A stretch of 23,542 nucleotides of DNA from Rhodospirillales bacterium (GTDB taxonomy: Bacteria; Pseudomonadota; Alphaproteobacteria; Reyranellales; Reyranellaceae): the NCBI GenBank assembly GCA_013205335.1, contig JABMNB010000259.1, positions 1 to 23,542 of the forward strand, given 5' to 3'. This document shows, one piece after another, positions 1 to 6,911 of this stretch; within the stretch, counting starts at the first letter, position 1; every line of letters starts with the position of its first letter. The position numbers and the translations under genes are program-made. The notes under the pieces are model-generated. The model saw only the letters and a program-made list of their open reading frames with translations, was not told the origin of the DNA and did not search any database.

Positions 1-17
1 CAGCGGCAAACCCCATC

Positions 18-737
18 GTGACACCGGCGCCCCCATCTTCGGCGCCTCGTTTTTCGACACCCCCGTCTTCGACTCCCCCCTCTTCGACTCCCAAGTCTTC
101 TGCGCGAAGTTCTTTCCTGCCACCCCGGCCCGCGCCGCCGCCGCCCGCTTACCTGCCTCACGCCGACGCGATGGCGCGGCGCCGCTCGATCCTGGTTGTC
201 GCCGTCGTATTGCTGACTTTCATCGGGGTCAGCGGCTATCTCGCCACCCGTGCCGTGACAGGTCCGGGACTTGAAGTCATGGCTGCCGAGACCGCGCGGC
301 CGGTCGAGGCGAAACCGCCGGTCAAGACGAAGCCCAAGCCCGTGCCGCCGATCAACCAGCCGAGCCAGCTCGGTGCCTCCGACCTGCCGCCCTCAGCGCC
401 GATCGGCGGCGTGGCCGGTCGTTCCTCCGCACCGAAACCCGCGTCGGTCGCGATCACCGACGGGCAATCGGTCTGCGTCGCCGACGACGGCGCCAAGTTC
501 GCCATCATCAACCGCGGCGGCGAGCCCACCGTGATCTACAACGGCGCGCCGCCGGTGCGCGCGTCGGTCCAGTTCTCCGATCGCCATCTCGTGGTGCTGA
601 CGAACATCGTGCCGAGCGACACCATCATGATCGGCATCCAGCGCGGCCAGGAAAACGGCACGCACGTCTACTATGCCGACGCCCGCGGCGCGATCGTCCA
701 GACGGTCGGCGTCCGCTGCGAGGGCCAAGCGTACTGA
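18..737 (+). CDS. Pro-rich, single-pass membrane-anchored hypothetical protein (5' end may be outside window)
   Basis: I do not recognise a family. The reading frame is open to the left edge, so the true start may lie outside the window. The first possible start inside is GTG at 18 and the first ATG is at 171; neither has a convincing ribosome binding site. Residues 1-50 are Pro/Ser-rich with a repeated SSTPP unit, encoded by near-identical 15-base repeats around 51-95. Basic residues (ARRRS) then precede one hydrophobic segment, about residues 57-78, followed by a Pro/Lys-rich linker and a C-terminal domain of about 100 residues (from about 140) with two cysteines. That layout suggests a cytoplasmic Pro-rich tail, one membrane anchor and a periplasmic domain. 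If translation starts at 171, the protein is a 188-residue anchored periplasmic protein. It converges on the enoyl-CoA hydratase-like gene. Confidence 0.65.
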   Translation: MTPAPPSSAPRFSTPPSSTPPSSTPKSSARSSFLPPRPAPPPPAYLPHADAMARRRSILVVAVVLLTFIGVSGYLATRAVTGPGLEVMAAETARPVEAKPPVKTKPKPVPPINQPSQLGASDLPPSAPIGGVAGRSSAPKPASVAITDGQSVCVADDGAKFAIINRGGEPTVIYNGAPPVRASVQFSDRHLVVLTNIVPSDTIMIGIQRGQENGTHVYYADARGAIVQTVGVRCEGQAY

Positions 738-746
738 GGTTTCATG

Positions 747-771
747 CTCTTCTCCTTCTATCGGAGGAGAG
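747..771. terminator. Inverted repeat between convergent genes, probable bidirectional terminator
   Basis: CTCTTCTCC and GGAGGAGAG form a 9-bp stem (one G-T pair) around a 7-nt loop. It starts 10 bases after the stop of the Pro-rich protein and lies 27 bases past the stop of the convergent gene. There is no long T run, so the terminator role is inferred from position and fold. Confidence 0.5.
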
Positions 772-797
772 GAATATGAGAAGCGCCGATTGTCCCT

Positions 798-1601
798 CTA
801 CTTCTTCGTGCTCTCGAGCGTCGGCAGGCGATAGCGGTCTGCGGGGTCGTTCCAACCCTTGAAGTTCGGCTTGCGCTTCTCGGCGAAGGCGGCGCGCGAT
901 TCCATCAGGTCGCTCTTGGCGCCGTGATCGTGCAGCGCGTCGGCCAGGCGCTGCATGTCGGGGCCGGGGACGGGGCGCATCTGGCGCATCATGTGCACCG
1001 TATTGACGCGCGACGCGGGCGGCAGCGTGAGCAGGTGCTCGGCCATCGACATGGCCGTCGGCATCAGCTCGGCGGCGTCGACCAGCCGGTTCACGAAGCC
1101 GATCTCGTAGAAGCGCTGCGCGGTGAAGCGGAAGCCCAGCGCCATCTCCATCGCCACCGGATAGGGCAGGTTGGCGATATGACCGTGATTGTAGCCGCCG
1201 AGCAGCCAGCGCTTGGCCTCGGAGACTTCGAATACCGCCTCGCGCACGGCAACGCGCAGATCGGTGCGTTCGACCAGCATGAAGCCGCCGCCCATGGCAA
1301 AGCCGTTGATGGCGGCGATCACCGGCTTCTCGAGCTTGCCCGACATGAACGGGTCCTCGATCTCGGGGCGGCGGCCGCCCGGCGCGCCATCCTTCAGCGA
1401 CTCCTTCATGTCCTCGCCGGCGCAGAAGCCGCGGCCGGCACCGGTGAAGATCGCGACTTCGAGGTCCCTGGCCGTGCGGAACTCGTTCCACGCCGCCGAC
1501 AGCTCGGTCCGCATTTCGTGATTGAGCGCGTTCAGCCTGTCCGGGCGGTTCATCCGCACGACGAAGATCTGCCCGTGCTTCTCGGTTTCGACGACAGCCA
1601 T
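798..1601 (-). CDS. Enoyl-CoA hydratase/isomerase (crotonase) family protein
   Basis: This is a 267-residue protein of usual crotonase length. Family features visible are NRPDRLNALN near residues 18-27, the CoA/oxyanion-hole segment AGRGFCAGEDMKE at 55-67, and the second oxyanion segment INGFAMGGGF at 98-107. Crotonases bind acyl-CoA and polarise the thioester. The classical hydratase uses two glutamates (Glu144 and Glu164 in the rat enzyme). Aligning by the GGG motif, the first position is Met108 here while the second is Glu128, so simple hydratase activity is doubtful; an isomerase, hydrolase or other crotonase reaction is possible. The start ATG at 1601 has GGA about 8 bases upstream. It lies 69 bases downstream of the CinA-like gene on the same strand, so the two may be co-transcribed. 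The substrate cannot be read from the sequence. Confidence 0.88.
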   Translation of the reverse strand: MAVVETEKHGQIFVVRMNRPDRLNALNHEMRTELSAAWNEFRTARDLEVAIFTGAGRGFCAGEDMKESLKDGAPGGRRPEIEDPFMSGKLEKPVIAAINGFAMGGGFMLVERTDLRVAVREAVFEVSEAKRWLLGGYNHGHIANLPYPVAMEMALGFRFTAQRFYEIGFVNRLVDAAELMPTAMSMAEHLLTLPPASRVNTVHMMRQMRPVPGPDMQRLADALHDHGAKSDLMESRAAFAEKRKPNFKGWNDPADRYRLPTLESTKK

Positions 1602-1670
1602 GTGTTGTTCCTATCCCTTCAGTAAGGCCAGCAGTTTGCTGTGGCCGGTGCGAGTGGACGTTCCACCATC

Positions 1671-2912
1671 TCAGCGCCGCTCGAAGTCTATGCGCTCGTC
1701 GACCGGGAGGCCCAGCAGGTGACGGCGCAGGCAGTCGAGACCGAGCTCCGTCGCGCCGACACGCACCCAGTCCCGGCCGCCGATCAGCCGCGCCTGACGC
1801 GTGACCGTGCCGCCTGCGTCGGCGAGGCCGATGCAGATCGTGCCGCCCATGTCGGGCCGGTCAGCACCCTCGTCGAGTTCGAGCAGGACAGCCAGCGCAT
1901 GGCTGGCGCCGCTCGAGGCTCGCAACGCCGTGGCGACGCTTGCCGCCTGCTCGGGCGTCACCGACGTGGCGCCCAGCTCGGCGAGATCGCGCGCGACGAC
2001 GCCCCGGCGGAAGGCGCGTTCGGCGCCGGCCAGCGGGGCCAGACGCGCGGCGAGATGGCCGCCGGTCACCGTCTCGGCGGTGGCGAGCGTCGAGCCGCTT
2101 TCCAGCAGCCTGGCCAGGATCACGCCCTCGATGGTCTGCTCGTCCTCGGCCACGATGAAGTTGCCCAGCCGCTTGCGCACCTCGGCCTCGGCTGGATCGA
2201 GCAGGGCGGCGAGGGCTTGGTCGCTCTCGGCACGCAAGGCGAGCTTGGTCTCAAGCTGCGGATAGTGCGCCTGGAAGCCCAGCTTGATGCCGCCCTCATC
2301 CTTGAAGGCCTCGATGTCGCCCAGCATCTGGTCGGCCCGCGACTCGCCGATGCCGAACGTGTGGAAGCGCTTCAGCCGGGTGACGCCCTTGATGCCGCTC
2401 ATCGCCAGCAGGCGGGGGATCACCTGCTCGTCGACCATGCGGCGCATCTCGCGCGGCACGCCGGGGGTGAAGAAGAAGCGCGCCTTGCCGATGGTGACGG
2501 CGAAACCGCAGGCGGTGCCGATCGGATTGTCGATGAACTCGGCATTGGCCGGCAGCATCGCCTGCTTGACGTTGTTGGGCGGCATGATCCGGCCACGTCG
2601 CGCATAGGACTCGGTCATGCGCGTCATCCAGTAGTCGCTGAGCACCAGCTCGACGCCGCAGGCCTGGGCCGCGACCTCCTGCGAGAGGTCGTCAACCGTG
2701 GGCCCCAGCCCGCCGTTCACGATCACCGCGTCGGCGCGCTCGCCGGCCTGGCGGAACGCCAGCAGCAGGCTCTCGCGATCGTCGCCGACGGTGGTGCCCC
2801 AGTGCACGCCGAGGCCGACTTCGACGAGTCGGCGGGCCATGTGGCTGTAATTGGTGTTGATTGTTTTGCCGGTGAGGATCTCGTCGCCGGTACAGAGGAT
2901 TTCTACGCGCAT
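1671..2912 (-). CDS. CinA-like protein: molybdopterin-binding-type domain plus degenerate C-terminal amidase domain
   Basis: A 413-residue protein, normal for full-length CinA. Residues 1-170 form the MoCF/CinA N-terminal domain, with the N-terminal segment CTGDEILTGKTINTN, then NGGLGPTVDD at 67-75 and TPGVPREM at 149-156. In characterised CinA proteins this domain hydrolyses ADP-ribose-type pyrophosphates. Residues from about 250 to 403 match the C-terminal nicotinamide-nucleotide amidase (PncC) domain in outline, but signature motifs are altered. The usual ESCTGG is ETVTGG at 280-285. The usual VAYSNEAK stretch reads VARDLAEL. The AGPGG...KPVG motif is missing. The amidase half is therefore probably inactive or changed, so I give no gene symbol. 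The start at 2912 faces the divergent RraA-family gene across 63 bases and has no clear ribosome binding site. Confidence 0.85.
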   Translation of the reverse strand: MRVEILCTGDEILTGKTINTNYSHMARRLVEVGLGVHWGTTVGDDRESLLLAFRQAGERADAVIVNGGLGPTVDDLSQEVAAQACGVELVLSDYWMTRMTESYARRGRIMPPNNVKQAMLPANAEFIDNPIGTACGFAVTIGKARFFFTPGVPREMRRMVDEQVIPRLLAMSGIKGVTRLKRFHTFGIGESRADQMLGDIEAFKDEGGIKLGFQAHYPQLETKLALRAESDQALAALLDPAEAEVRKRLGNFIVAEDEQTIEGVILARLLESGSTLATAETVTGGHLAARLAPLAGAERAFRRGVVARDLAELGATSVTPEQAASVATALRASSGASHALAVLLELDEGADRPDMGGTICIGLADAGGTVTRQARLIGGRDWVRVGATELGLDCLRRHLLGLPVDERIDFERR

Positions 2913-2975
2913 TTGCGGGATTATCGGCTATCGTCGCGCCTAAAGCGAGTGATCAAAAAGAGGGGAGACTCTGCC

Positions 2976-3692
2976 ATGGCCGACCTGTCATCCGATCTTC
3001 GAGAGGCCCTGGCCAGGGTCGGCACCTCGACCCTCACCGGCGTATTGAACCGCCGCGGGCTTCGCAGCATGACGCTTTACGATGTCTGGCCAATCCGGCC
3101 GGAGCAGCCGCGCATGGTGGGCCTCGCCTTCACGATGCGCTTCATCCCCTCGCGCGAGGACAAGGACGGGCCCACCTCGACCAGCCGCTCGATGGTGCAG
3201 CCGCAGGCGATGGAGGAATGCCCGCCGGGCCACGTGCTGATGATCGACTCGCGCGGCGATTCGCGGGCGGCGTCGGCGGGCGACCTCTATGTCGGCCGGC
3301 TGAAGGCGCGCGGTGCTGCCGGCATCGTGACGGATGGCGGCTTCCGCGACACCGACGGCGTGCACAAGACCGGCCTGCCGGCCTATCACCGCCGCCCGTC
3401 CTCGCCGCCCAGCCCGATCGCGCATCGGCCCGTCGACCTCAACCTGCCGATCGCCTGCGGCGGCGTCGCCATCTATCCCGGCGACGTGATCGTCGGCGAC
3501 CGCGACGCCATCGTCGTCATCCCGCCCGACATCGTCGAAGCCGTCGCCCAGGAAGCGCTCGACGCCTACCACTATGAGGAGTTCGCCGAAGCCGAGGTCG
3601 CGCGCGGCCGCTCGTTGAAGGGCCTGTTCCCAGTGGCGGGCGAAGAAGCCAGGCGCGACTACGAGGCGTGGAAGGCGCGGGGCAAGAAGTAG
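2976..3692 (+). CDS. RraA / 4-hydroxy-4-methyl-2-oxoglutarate aldolase-family protein
   Basis: The 238-residue protein matches the RraA-like fold used by HMG/CHA aldolases and by RNase E inhibitor RraA. The key motif GIVTDGGFRD (residues 116-125) carries Arg124 and Asp125. In the aldolases this Arg binds substrate and this Asp helps bind the divalent metal. GDLYVGRLKARG just before it corresponds to the usual GE(L)...KG segment. The second half has PVDLNLPIACGGVAIYPGD and VGDRDAIVVIP, also typical of the family. The reading frame runs far upstream (to 1641), but that part is antisense to the CinA-like gene. ATG 2976 is chosen because AGAGGGGAGA lies just upstream and the protein then begins at the family's usual N-terminus. 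Aldolase versus other lyase activity cannot be decided here; an aromatic-acid catabolic role would be usual, but no such neighbours are present. Confidence 0.85.
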   Translation: MADLSSDLREALARVGTSTLTGVLNRRGLRSMTLYDVWPIRPEQPRMVGLAFTMRFIPSREDKDGPTSTSRSMVQPQAMEECPPGHVLMIDSRGDSRAASAGDLYVGRLKARGAAGIVTDGGFRDTDGVHKTGLPAYHRRPSSPPSPIAHRPVDLNLPIACGGVAIYPGDVIVGDRDAIVVIPPDIVEAVAQEALDAYHYEEFAEAEVARGRSLKGLFPVAGEEARRDYEAWKARGKK

Positions 3693-3715
3693 GACTGCCA
3701 CAAACACGAGAAGCC

Positions 3716-3863
3716 GTCTTCCTGAGCGAAGCTGCCCGAAGGGCAGCGCAGTCGAACGACCTGTTTTCGCCTCCACCCATCGTGCGCCGGAAAAGAGGTC
3801 CTTCGACTGCGCGACGGAGCCTGCCCCGAGGGCTTCCGAGGGGGCGCTGCGCTCGGGACGACG
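3716..3863. repeat. Inverted pair of dispersed intergenic repeat elements (copy pair 1)
   Basis: The gap between the convergent RraA-like and OsmC-like genes is filled by two related elements in opposite orientation. The first (3716-3769) reads GTCTTCCTGAGCGAAG, a small hairpin core CTGCCCGAAGGGCAG, then GCAGTCGAACGACCTGTTTTC. The second (about 3789-3863) is the reverse of the same unit with a longer, diverged core: GGAAAAGAGGTCCTTCGACT to GGGACGACGG. Here the GACCTSTTTTC ends face each other. The pair could fold into a long hairpin and act as a bidirectional terminator. A related pair lies at 11631-11750. Confidence 0.8.
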
Positions 3864-3884
3864 GTCTATAGTTGATGACGGCGG

Positions 3885-4280
3885 CTACGCCAGCGACGTC
3901 CTGATTTCCAACCCGTACTTGAGCGTGAGTGTCACCGGCGTGCGCTCGGCGATGTCGGCCATGCGCTTCTTCTGCTCGGCGTCGACCGCGCCCTCGATGA
4001 TCAGGACGCGGTCGATGCGCTGCTTGTCGCCGTCGCGGCTGAAATGGATGTCGGCATGCACGGCCGTCACCGGCCACTGCTTGCGCTCGGCATACATGCG
4101 GAGCGTGATGACCGTGCAGGCGCCCAGCGCCGAAGTGAGGAGGTCGTAGGGGGCGGGGCCGGCATCCTTGCCGCCCAGTTCCGGCCCTTCGTCGGCCGTG
4201 AGCTTGTGATGTCCGCCATGGCCTGTCGCGATGGCCGTCACGTAGTTGGTCGTGCCGATGCTTGCCTTCGCGTGTGCCAT
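3885..4280 (-). CDS. OsmC/Ohr-family redox protein, one-cysteine variant
   Basis: The 131-residue protein has the OsmC layout: an N-terminal beta region with GTTNYVTAI, then GPAPYDLLTSALGACTVITL (residues 41-60) carrying the first reactive cysteine, Cys55, at the start of the central helix, and a C-terminal beta region. OsmC and Ohr reduce organic hydroperoxides with a cysteine pair. The second cysteine, normally in a KCPV-type motif, is replaced by Thr in ERTPVTLTL (Thr114), so this belongs to a one-cysteine group whose chemistry may differ, for example thiol-dependent redox or a non-peroxidase role. ATG 4280 is preceded by GGGAGG about 12 bases upstream. It follows the histone-like gene by 54 bases with a strong hairpin between them, so its expression may be set partly by readthrough. 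Confidence 0.87.
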   Translation of the reverse strand: MAHAKASIGTTNYVTAIATGHGGHHKLTADEGPELGGKDAGPAPYDLLTSALGACTVITLRMYAERKQWPVTAVHADIHFSRDGDKQRIDRVLIIEGAVDAEQKKRMADIAERTPVTLTLKYGLEIRTSLA

Positions 4281-4304
4281 GTCGCTCGTCGCCTCCCGAT
4301 GCTG

Positions 4305-4326
4305 GAGGGCCCGTTGCCGGGCCCTC
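4305..4326 (-). terminator. Strong 9-bp GC hairpin between histone-like and OsmC-like genes
   Basis: GAGGGCCCG and CGGGCCCTC form a perfect 9-bp stem around a 4-nt loop, starting 8 bases after the stop of the histone H1-like gene. No U run follows it in the minus direction, so it may be a weak terminator, an attenuator before the OsmC-like gene, or an mRNA 3'-end stabiliser. Confidence 0.55.
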
Positions 4327-4334
4327 GCACCAGT

Positions 4335-4472
4335 CTAGCGACGCTTGCGGCTGGAAGCTGCCTTCTTCGCGGCCTTCTTCGCGGCGGTCTTGGTCTTGGT
4401 CGCGGCGGGCTTCGCCTTGGCAACGGCCTTCTTCACCGCCTTCTTCTTCGCAACCTTCTTCTTCGCAGCCAT
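4335..4472 (-). CDS. Small Lys/Ala-rich histone H1-like DNA-binding protein
   Basis: A 45-residue protein almost entirely Lys and Ala with a few Thr, Val and Pro: it begins MAAKKKVAKKKAVKK, continues with AKKAAKK-type repeats and ends SSRKRR. This resembles the C-terminal tail of histone H1 and bacterial H1-like (HctB/AlgP-type) proteins, which bind DNA without sequence preference. ATG 4472 is chosen over the upstream ATG at 4529 because AGGGAG lies about 7 bases before it and the composition switches to Lys/Ala exactly there. It lies 57 bases downstream of the selD-fusion stop on the same strand. The coding DNA is a near-repeat of CTTCTTCGC units, so recombination slippage could vary its length. 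Role in chromosome compaction is inferred from composition only. Confidence 0.8.
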   Translation of the reverse strand: MAAKKKVAKKKAVKKAVAKAKPAATKTKTAAKKAAKKAASSRKRR

Positions 4473-4529
4473 CTTGATCTCCCTGTTCAAGTCATGGAGC
4501 GGCACACATCGCACCGCTCCTGATTGCAT

Positions 4530-6770
4530 CTAGATCACGATTCTTATCTCTGTCACGTATTCTTCGCATGATCTCACGGTGCCGATGTGAGTCATGTCGT
4601 CGCTGATTCTCGCCTCGGCGGGCAACGCAGCGAGCAATCCACCCGCAGTCTGCGGATCGAACAGCAGGGGAAGCTTCGCGTGACCGGCCGCGCGGTCCAT
4701 GCCGTCGATGAGATGGCGCGCACGCAAATTCTCCGGCTGCAGCGAACTCGCGAAGCCCTGCGCGAACAGTTCGATCGCACCGGGAAGCACCGGCAGCGAG
4801 TCGAGATGAACATCGACCATGACGTTGCCGCTGGCACGGATCATCTCGGCGAGATGGCCGGCGAGACCGAAGCCCGTCACGTCGGTGCAGGCATGCGCGC
4901 CGGCGGCCACGAGCGCGCGCGCAGCGTCGCCCGACGGCGTGCGCATCGACGCGAGCGCTTCGTCGATCCAGCTTCCCCTGGCCATGCCGCGCATGGCGGC
5001 GGCGAAGATGACGCCGGTACCGAGCTTCTTTGTCAGGACCAGCCGGTCGCCCGGCTTCAGCCCGCCCTTGCGCAGCGCCTGCGATGCGACGACGAGGCCG
5101 TTCACCGAGAAGCCCAGCGCCGCCTCGGGCCCCTCGCCGGAATGACCGCCGATCAGCGCGCAGCCCGCAGCGTCGAGGATGCGCCGCGCGCCCGCCAGCA
5201 TCTGGAAGAGGTCTTCCTCCATCAGCCGCTCGGCGGCGGCCGGCACGACCGCCAGCGCCAGCGCGCTGTGCGGCCTGGCGCCCATCGCCCAGACGTCGCC
5301 CAGCGCATGGACGGCGGCCACCTCCCCGAACGTGTAGGGATCGTCGATGAAGGTGCGGAAGAAATCGACCGACTGGACCAGCGCCTGGCCCGCCGGGACC
5401 TCGATCATCGCCGCGTCGTCGGGCGCGTCGAGGCCGATCGCGACGCGAGACGAAGAGGAGGGGGGAAAAGGCGAGGGCTCGAGTCGCGCCAGCACGCGTT
5501 CGAGCGTGCCCGCGCCGACCTTGGCGGCGCAGCCGCCGCAGCGCATGCCGACATCGGCGAGCAGACGCTTGGCTTGTGCATCGGCCAGCGCCGGATCGGG
5601 CGGTGCGGTGCGTGCTTCCCTGTCCATCGGCGTCGCGGGCGGATCGCGATACATGCGCATCCACCTGCGGTCGATATGGTCCTTCCAGCGCCACACCCAT
5701 GTTCCCTCGATCGCCCAGGACCCGCGAGTCGCAACGCCGTTGCCGTCGCCGGTGCCGAGGATCGAGAGATAGCGGCGCTGCGGTGTGAAAGGCTGCGGCT
5801 CCTGTCCCAGCAGCGCGCGGCGCAAATTCCCGGCGAGCGGCCGACCATGGCGCACGGCGAAGACGCCGGCCTTGGGACGCGGATGCGCGGTCACGCTGGC
5901 GCAGTCACCGGCGGCGAACACCGCGGGATCGCCGCTCGACGCCAGCGTCGGTTCGACCGCGAAGAAGCCGCGGGCATCGAGCGGCAGGCCTGTGCCCGCG
6001 AACCATGAGGCGGCGCTGGCCTGCGTCACCACGAACACGTCGTCGACCGGCAGCCGCTCGCCGGTCTCGAGATGGACGGCGTCGGCGTCGATGCGCGTCG
6101 TGGCGGCATTCTCGAGCAGCCGCACGCCCCGCCGCGCGAAGATGGCGCGCATGCGTTGCCGCGCCGCCACCGCCTGGCCCGACAGGATCTCGCCCTTGGT
6201 GGCGAGCGTCACCGAGACCTCGGCGCCGCGCGCGACCTGGCGCAGGCGATGGTCGATGGCGAGCGCCAGCTCGACGCCGCCGGCGCCGCCGCCGATCACG
6301 GCGATGCGCAACGCGCCCTGCCAGTCCTTGACCCGTTCGAGGAAGCCCAGCCAGCGCTGGCCGAGTTCCGCGATGGGCTTCACCGGCGTTGCATGCCCGG
6401 CCGCGCCCGGGATGGCATCCATGCTGGGCGAGGAGCCGACATCGAGCGACACGAGATCGTAGGAGACCGGCGGGCGATCCTTCAGCACCACCCGCCGGTT
6501 GATCCTGTCGAGCCCGACGGCCTCGGCATGGATCAGCCGCGCGCCTGTCCAGGCGCACAGCCGCGCGAGGTCGATATGGCACTCGTCGAATGAATAGGCG
6601 CCGGCCACGAAGCCCGGGATCATGCCGGAGTAGGGTGTCTCGATGTCCCGGCCAATCAGCGTGAGCCGCACGCCCGGCATCGGCTTCATGCCGAAGCTCT
6701 TCAGCACATGGACATGCGAATGGCCGCCGCCCACGAGCACGAGATCCTTGAGGAAGGGCGCCGATTGCAT
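4530..6770 (-). CDS. selD: Fusion of FAD/NAD(P) disulfide-type oxidoreductase (NDH-2-like) and selenide, water dikinase
   Basis: The 746-residue protein has two halves. Residues 1-375 are a pyridine-nucleotide oxidoreductase: FAD-binding VGGGHSHV (13-20), NAD-binding GGGAGGVEL (160-168) and FAD-contact AAGDCAS (286-292). Residues 400-746 are selenophosphate synthetase, which makes selenophosphate from selenide and ATP. MRCGGCAAKVG (409-419) carries the family's catalytic-type Cys414 and Lys417. QSVDFFRTFIDDPYTFGEVA follows near 466, then GGHSGEGPE near 541 and TDVTGFGLAGH near 629. The catalytic position is Cys; there is no in-frame TGA that would read as selenocysteine. ATG 6770 is preferred to 6824 because AGGAAA lies just upstream. 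This fusion is known in bacteria; the oxidoreductase may deliver reduced selenium. No selA, selB, selC or mnmH is in the window, so the use of selenophosphate is unknown. Confidence 0.93.
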   Translation of the reverse strand: MQSAPFLKDLVLVGGGHSHVHVLKSFGMKPMPGVRLTLIGRDIETPYSGMIPGFVAGAYSFDECHIDLARLCAWTGARLIHAEAVGLDRINRRVVLKDRPPVSYDLVSLDVGSSPSMDAIPGAAGHATPVKPIAELGQRWLGFLERVKDWQGALRIAVIGGGAGGVELALAIDHRLRQVARGAEVSVTLATKGEILSGQAVAARQRMRAIFARRGVRLLENAATTRIDADAVHLETGERLPVDDVFVVTQASAASWFAGTGLPLDARGFFAVEPTLASSGDPAVFAAGDCASVTAHPRPKAGVFAVRHGRPLAGNLRRALLGQEPQPFTPQRRYLSILGTGDGNGVATRGSWAIEGTWVWRWKDHIDRRWMRMYRDPPATPMDREARTAPPDPALADAQAKRLLADVGMRCGGCAAKVGAGTLERVLARLEPSPFPPSSSSRVAIGLDAPDDAAMIEVPAGQALVQSVDFFRTFIDDPYTFGEVAAVHALGDVWAMGARPHSALALAVVPAAAERLMEEDLFQMLAGARRILDAAGCALIGGHSGEGPEAALGFSVNGLVVASQALRKGGLKPGDRLVLTKKLGTGVIFAAAMRGMARGSWIDEALASMRTPSGDAARALVAAGAHACTDVTGFGLAGHLAEMIRASGNVMVDVHLDSLPVLPGAIELFAQGFASSLQPENLRARHLIDGMDRAAGHAKLPLLFDPQTAGGLLAALPAEARISDDMTHIGTVRSCEEYVTEIRIVI

Positions 6771-6911
6771 CGTGTTTCCTATAGCGCATTCGCCGGAGGC
6801 ACGATCCCGCCGTCGCCCGCGCACTGCAATCTATTAGTGGTGTTTGAGGAAATTGTAATGTATATCAGTTGATTAGGGGCGCTTGTTCCCCTGATTTCGG
6901 AGCATCTCTGC
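6771..6911. promoter_or_regulatory. Divergent promoter region with AT-rich island and leader hairpin
   Basis: This gap separates the selD fusion (minus) from the GT-C-like gene (plus). An AT-rich stretch at 6826-6877 stands out from the GC-rich surroundings and includes TGTAATGTATATC, a plausible place for promoter elements on both strands; I cannot fix -35/-10 pairs. ATTAGGGG (6872-6879) and CCCCTGAT (6888-6895) make an 8-bp stem with an 8-nt loop, just upstream of GGAG (6899-6902), the likely ribosome binding site of the plus-strand gene. The hairpin could influence its translation. Confidence 0.45.

Noticed and set aside
1641..2975. Long N-terminal extension of the RraA-family frame
   Set aside because: It is antisense to the CinA-like gene, and the family's normal N-terminus with a good ribosome binding site begins at 2976.
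3693..3884. Insertion sequence or gene remnant between rraA-like and osmC-like genes
   Set aside because: No transposase fragment or target duplication is seen; the region is explained by two short inverted repeat elements.
4587..6008. 473-codon plus-strand frame, and a minus-strand frame at 4492-5700
   Set aside because: Both shadow the selD fusion; their translations are Arg/His/Ala-rich without any motif.
4530..6770. Selenocysteine in SelD
   Set aside because: The catalytic position is a Cys codon and no in-frame TGA interrupts the gene.
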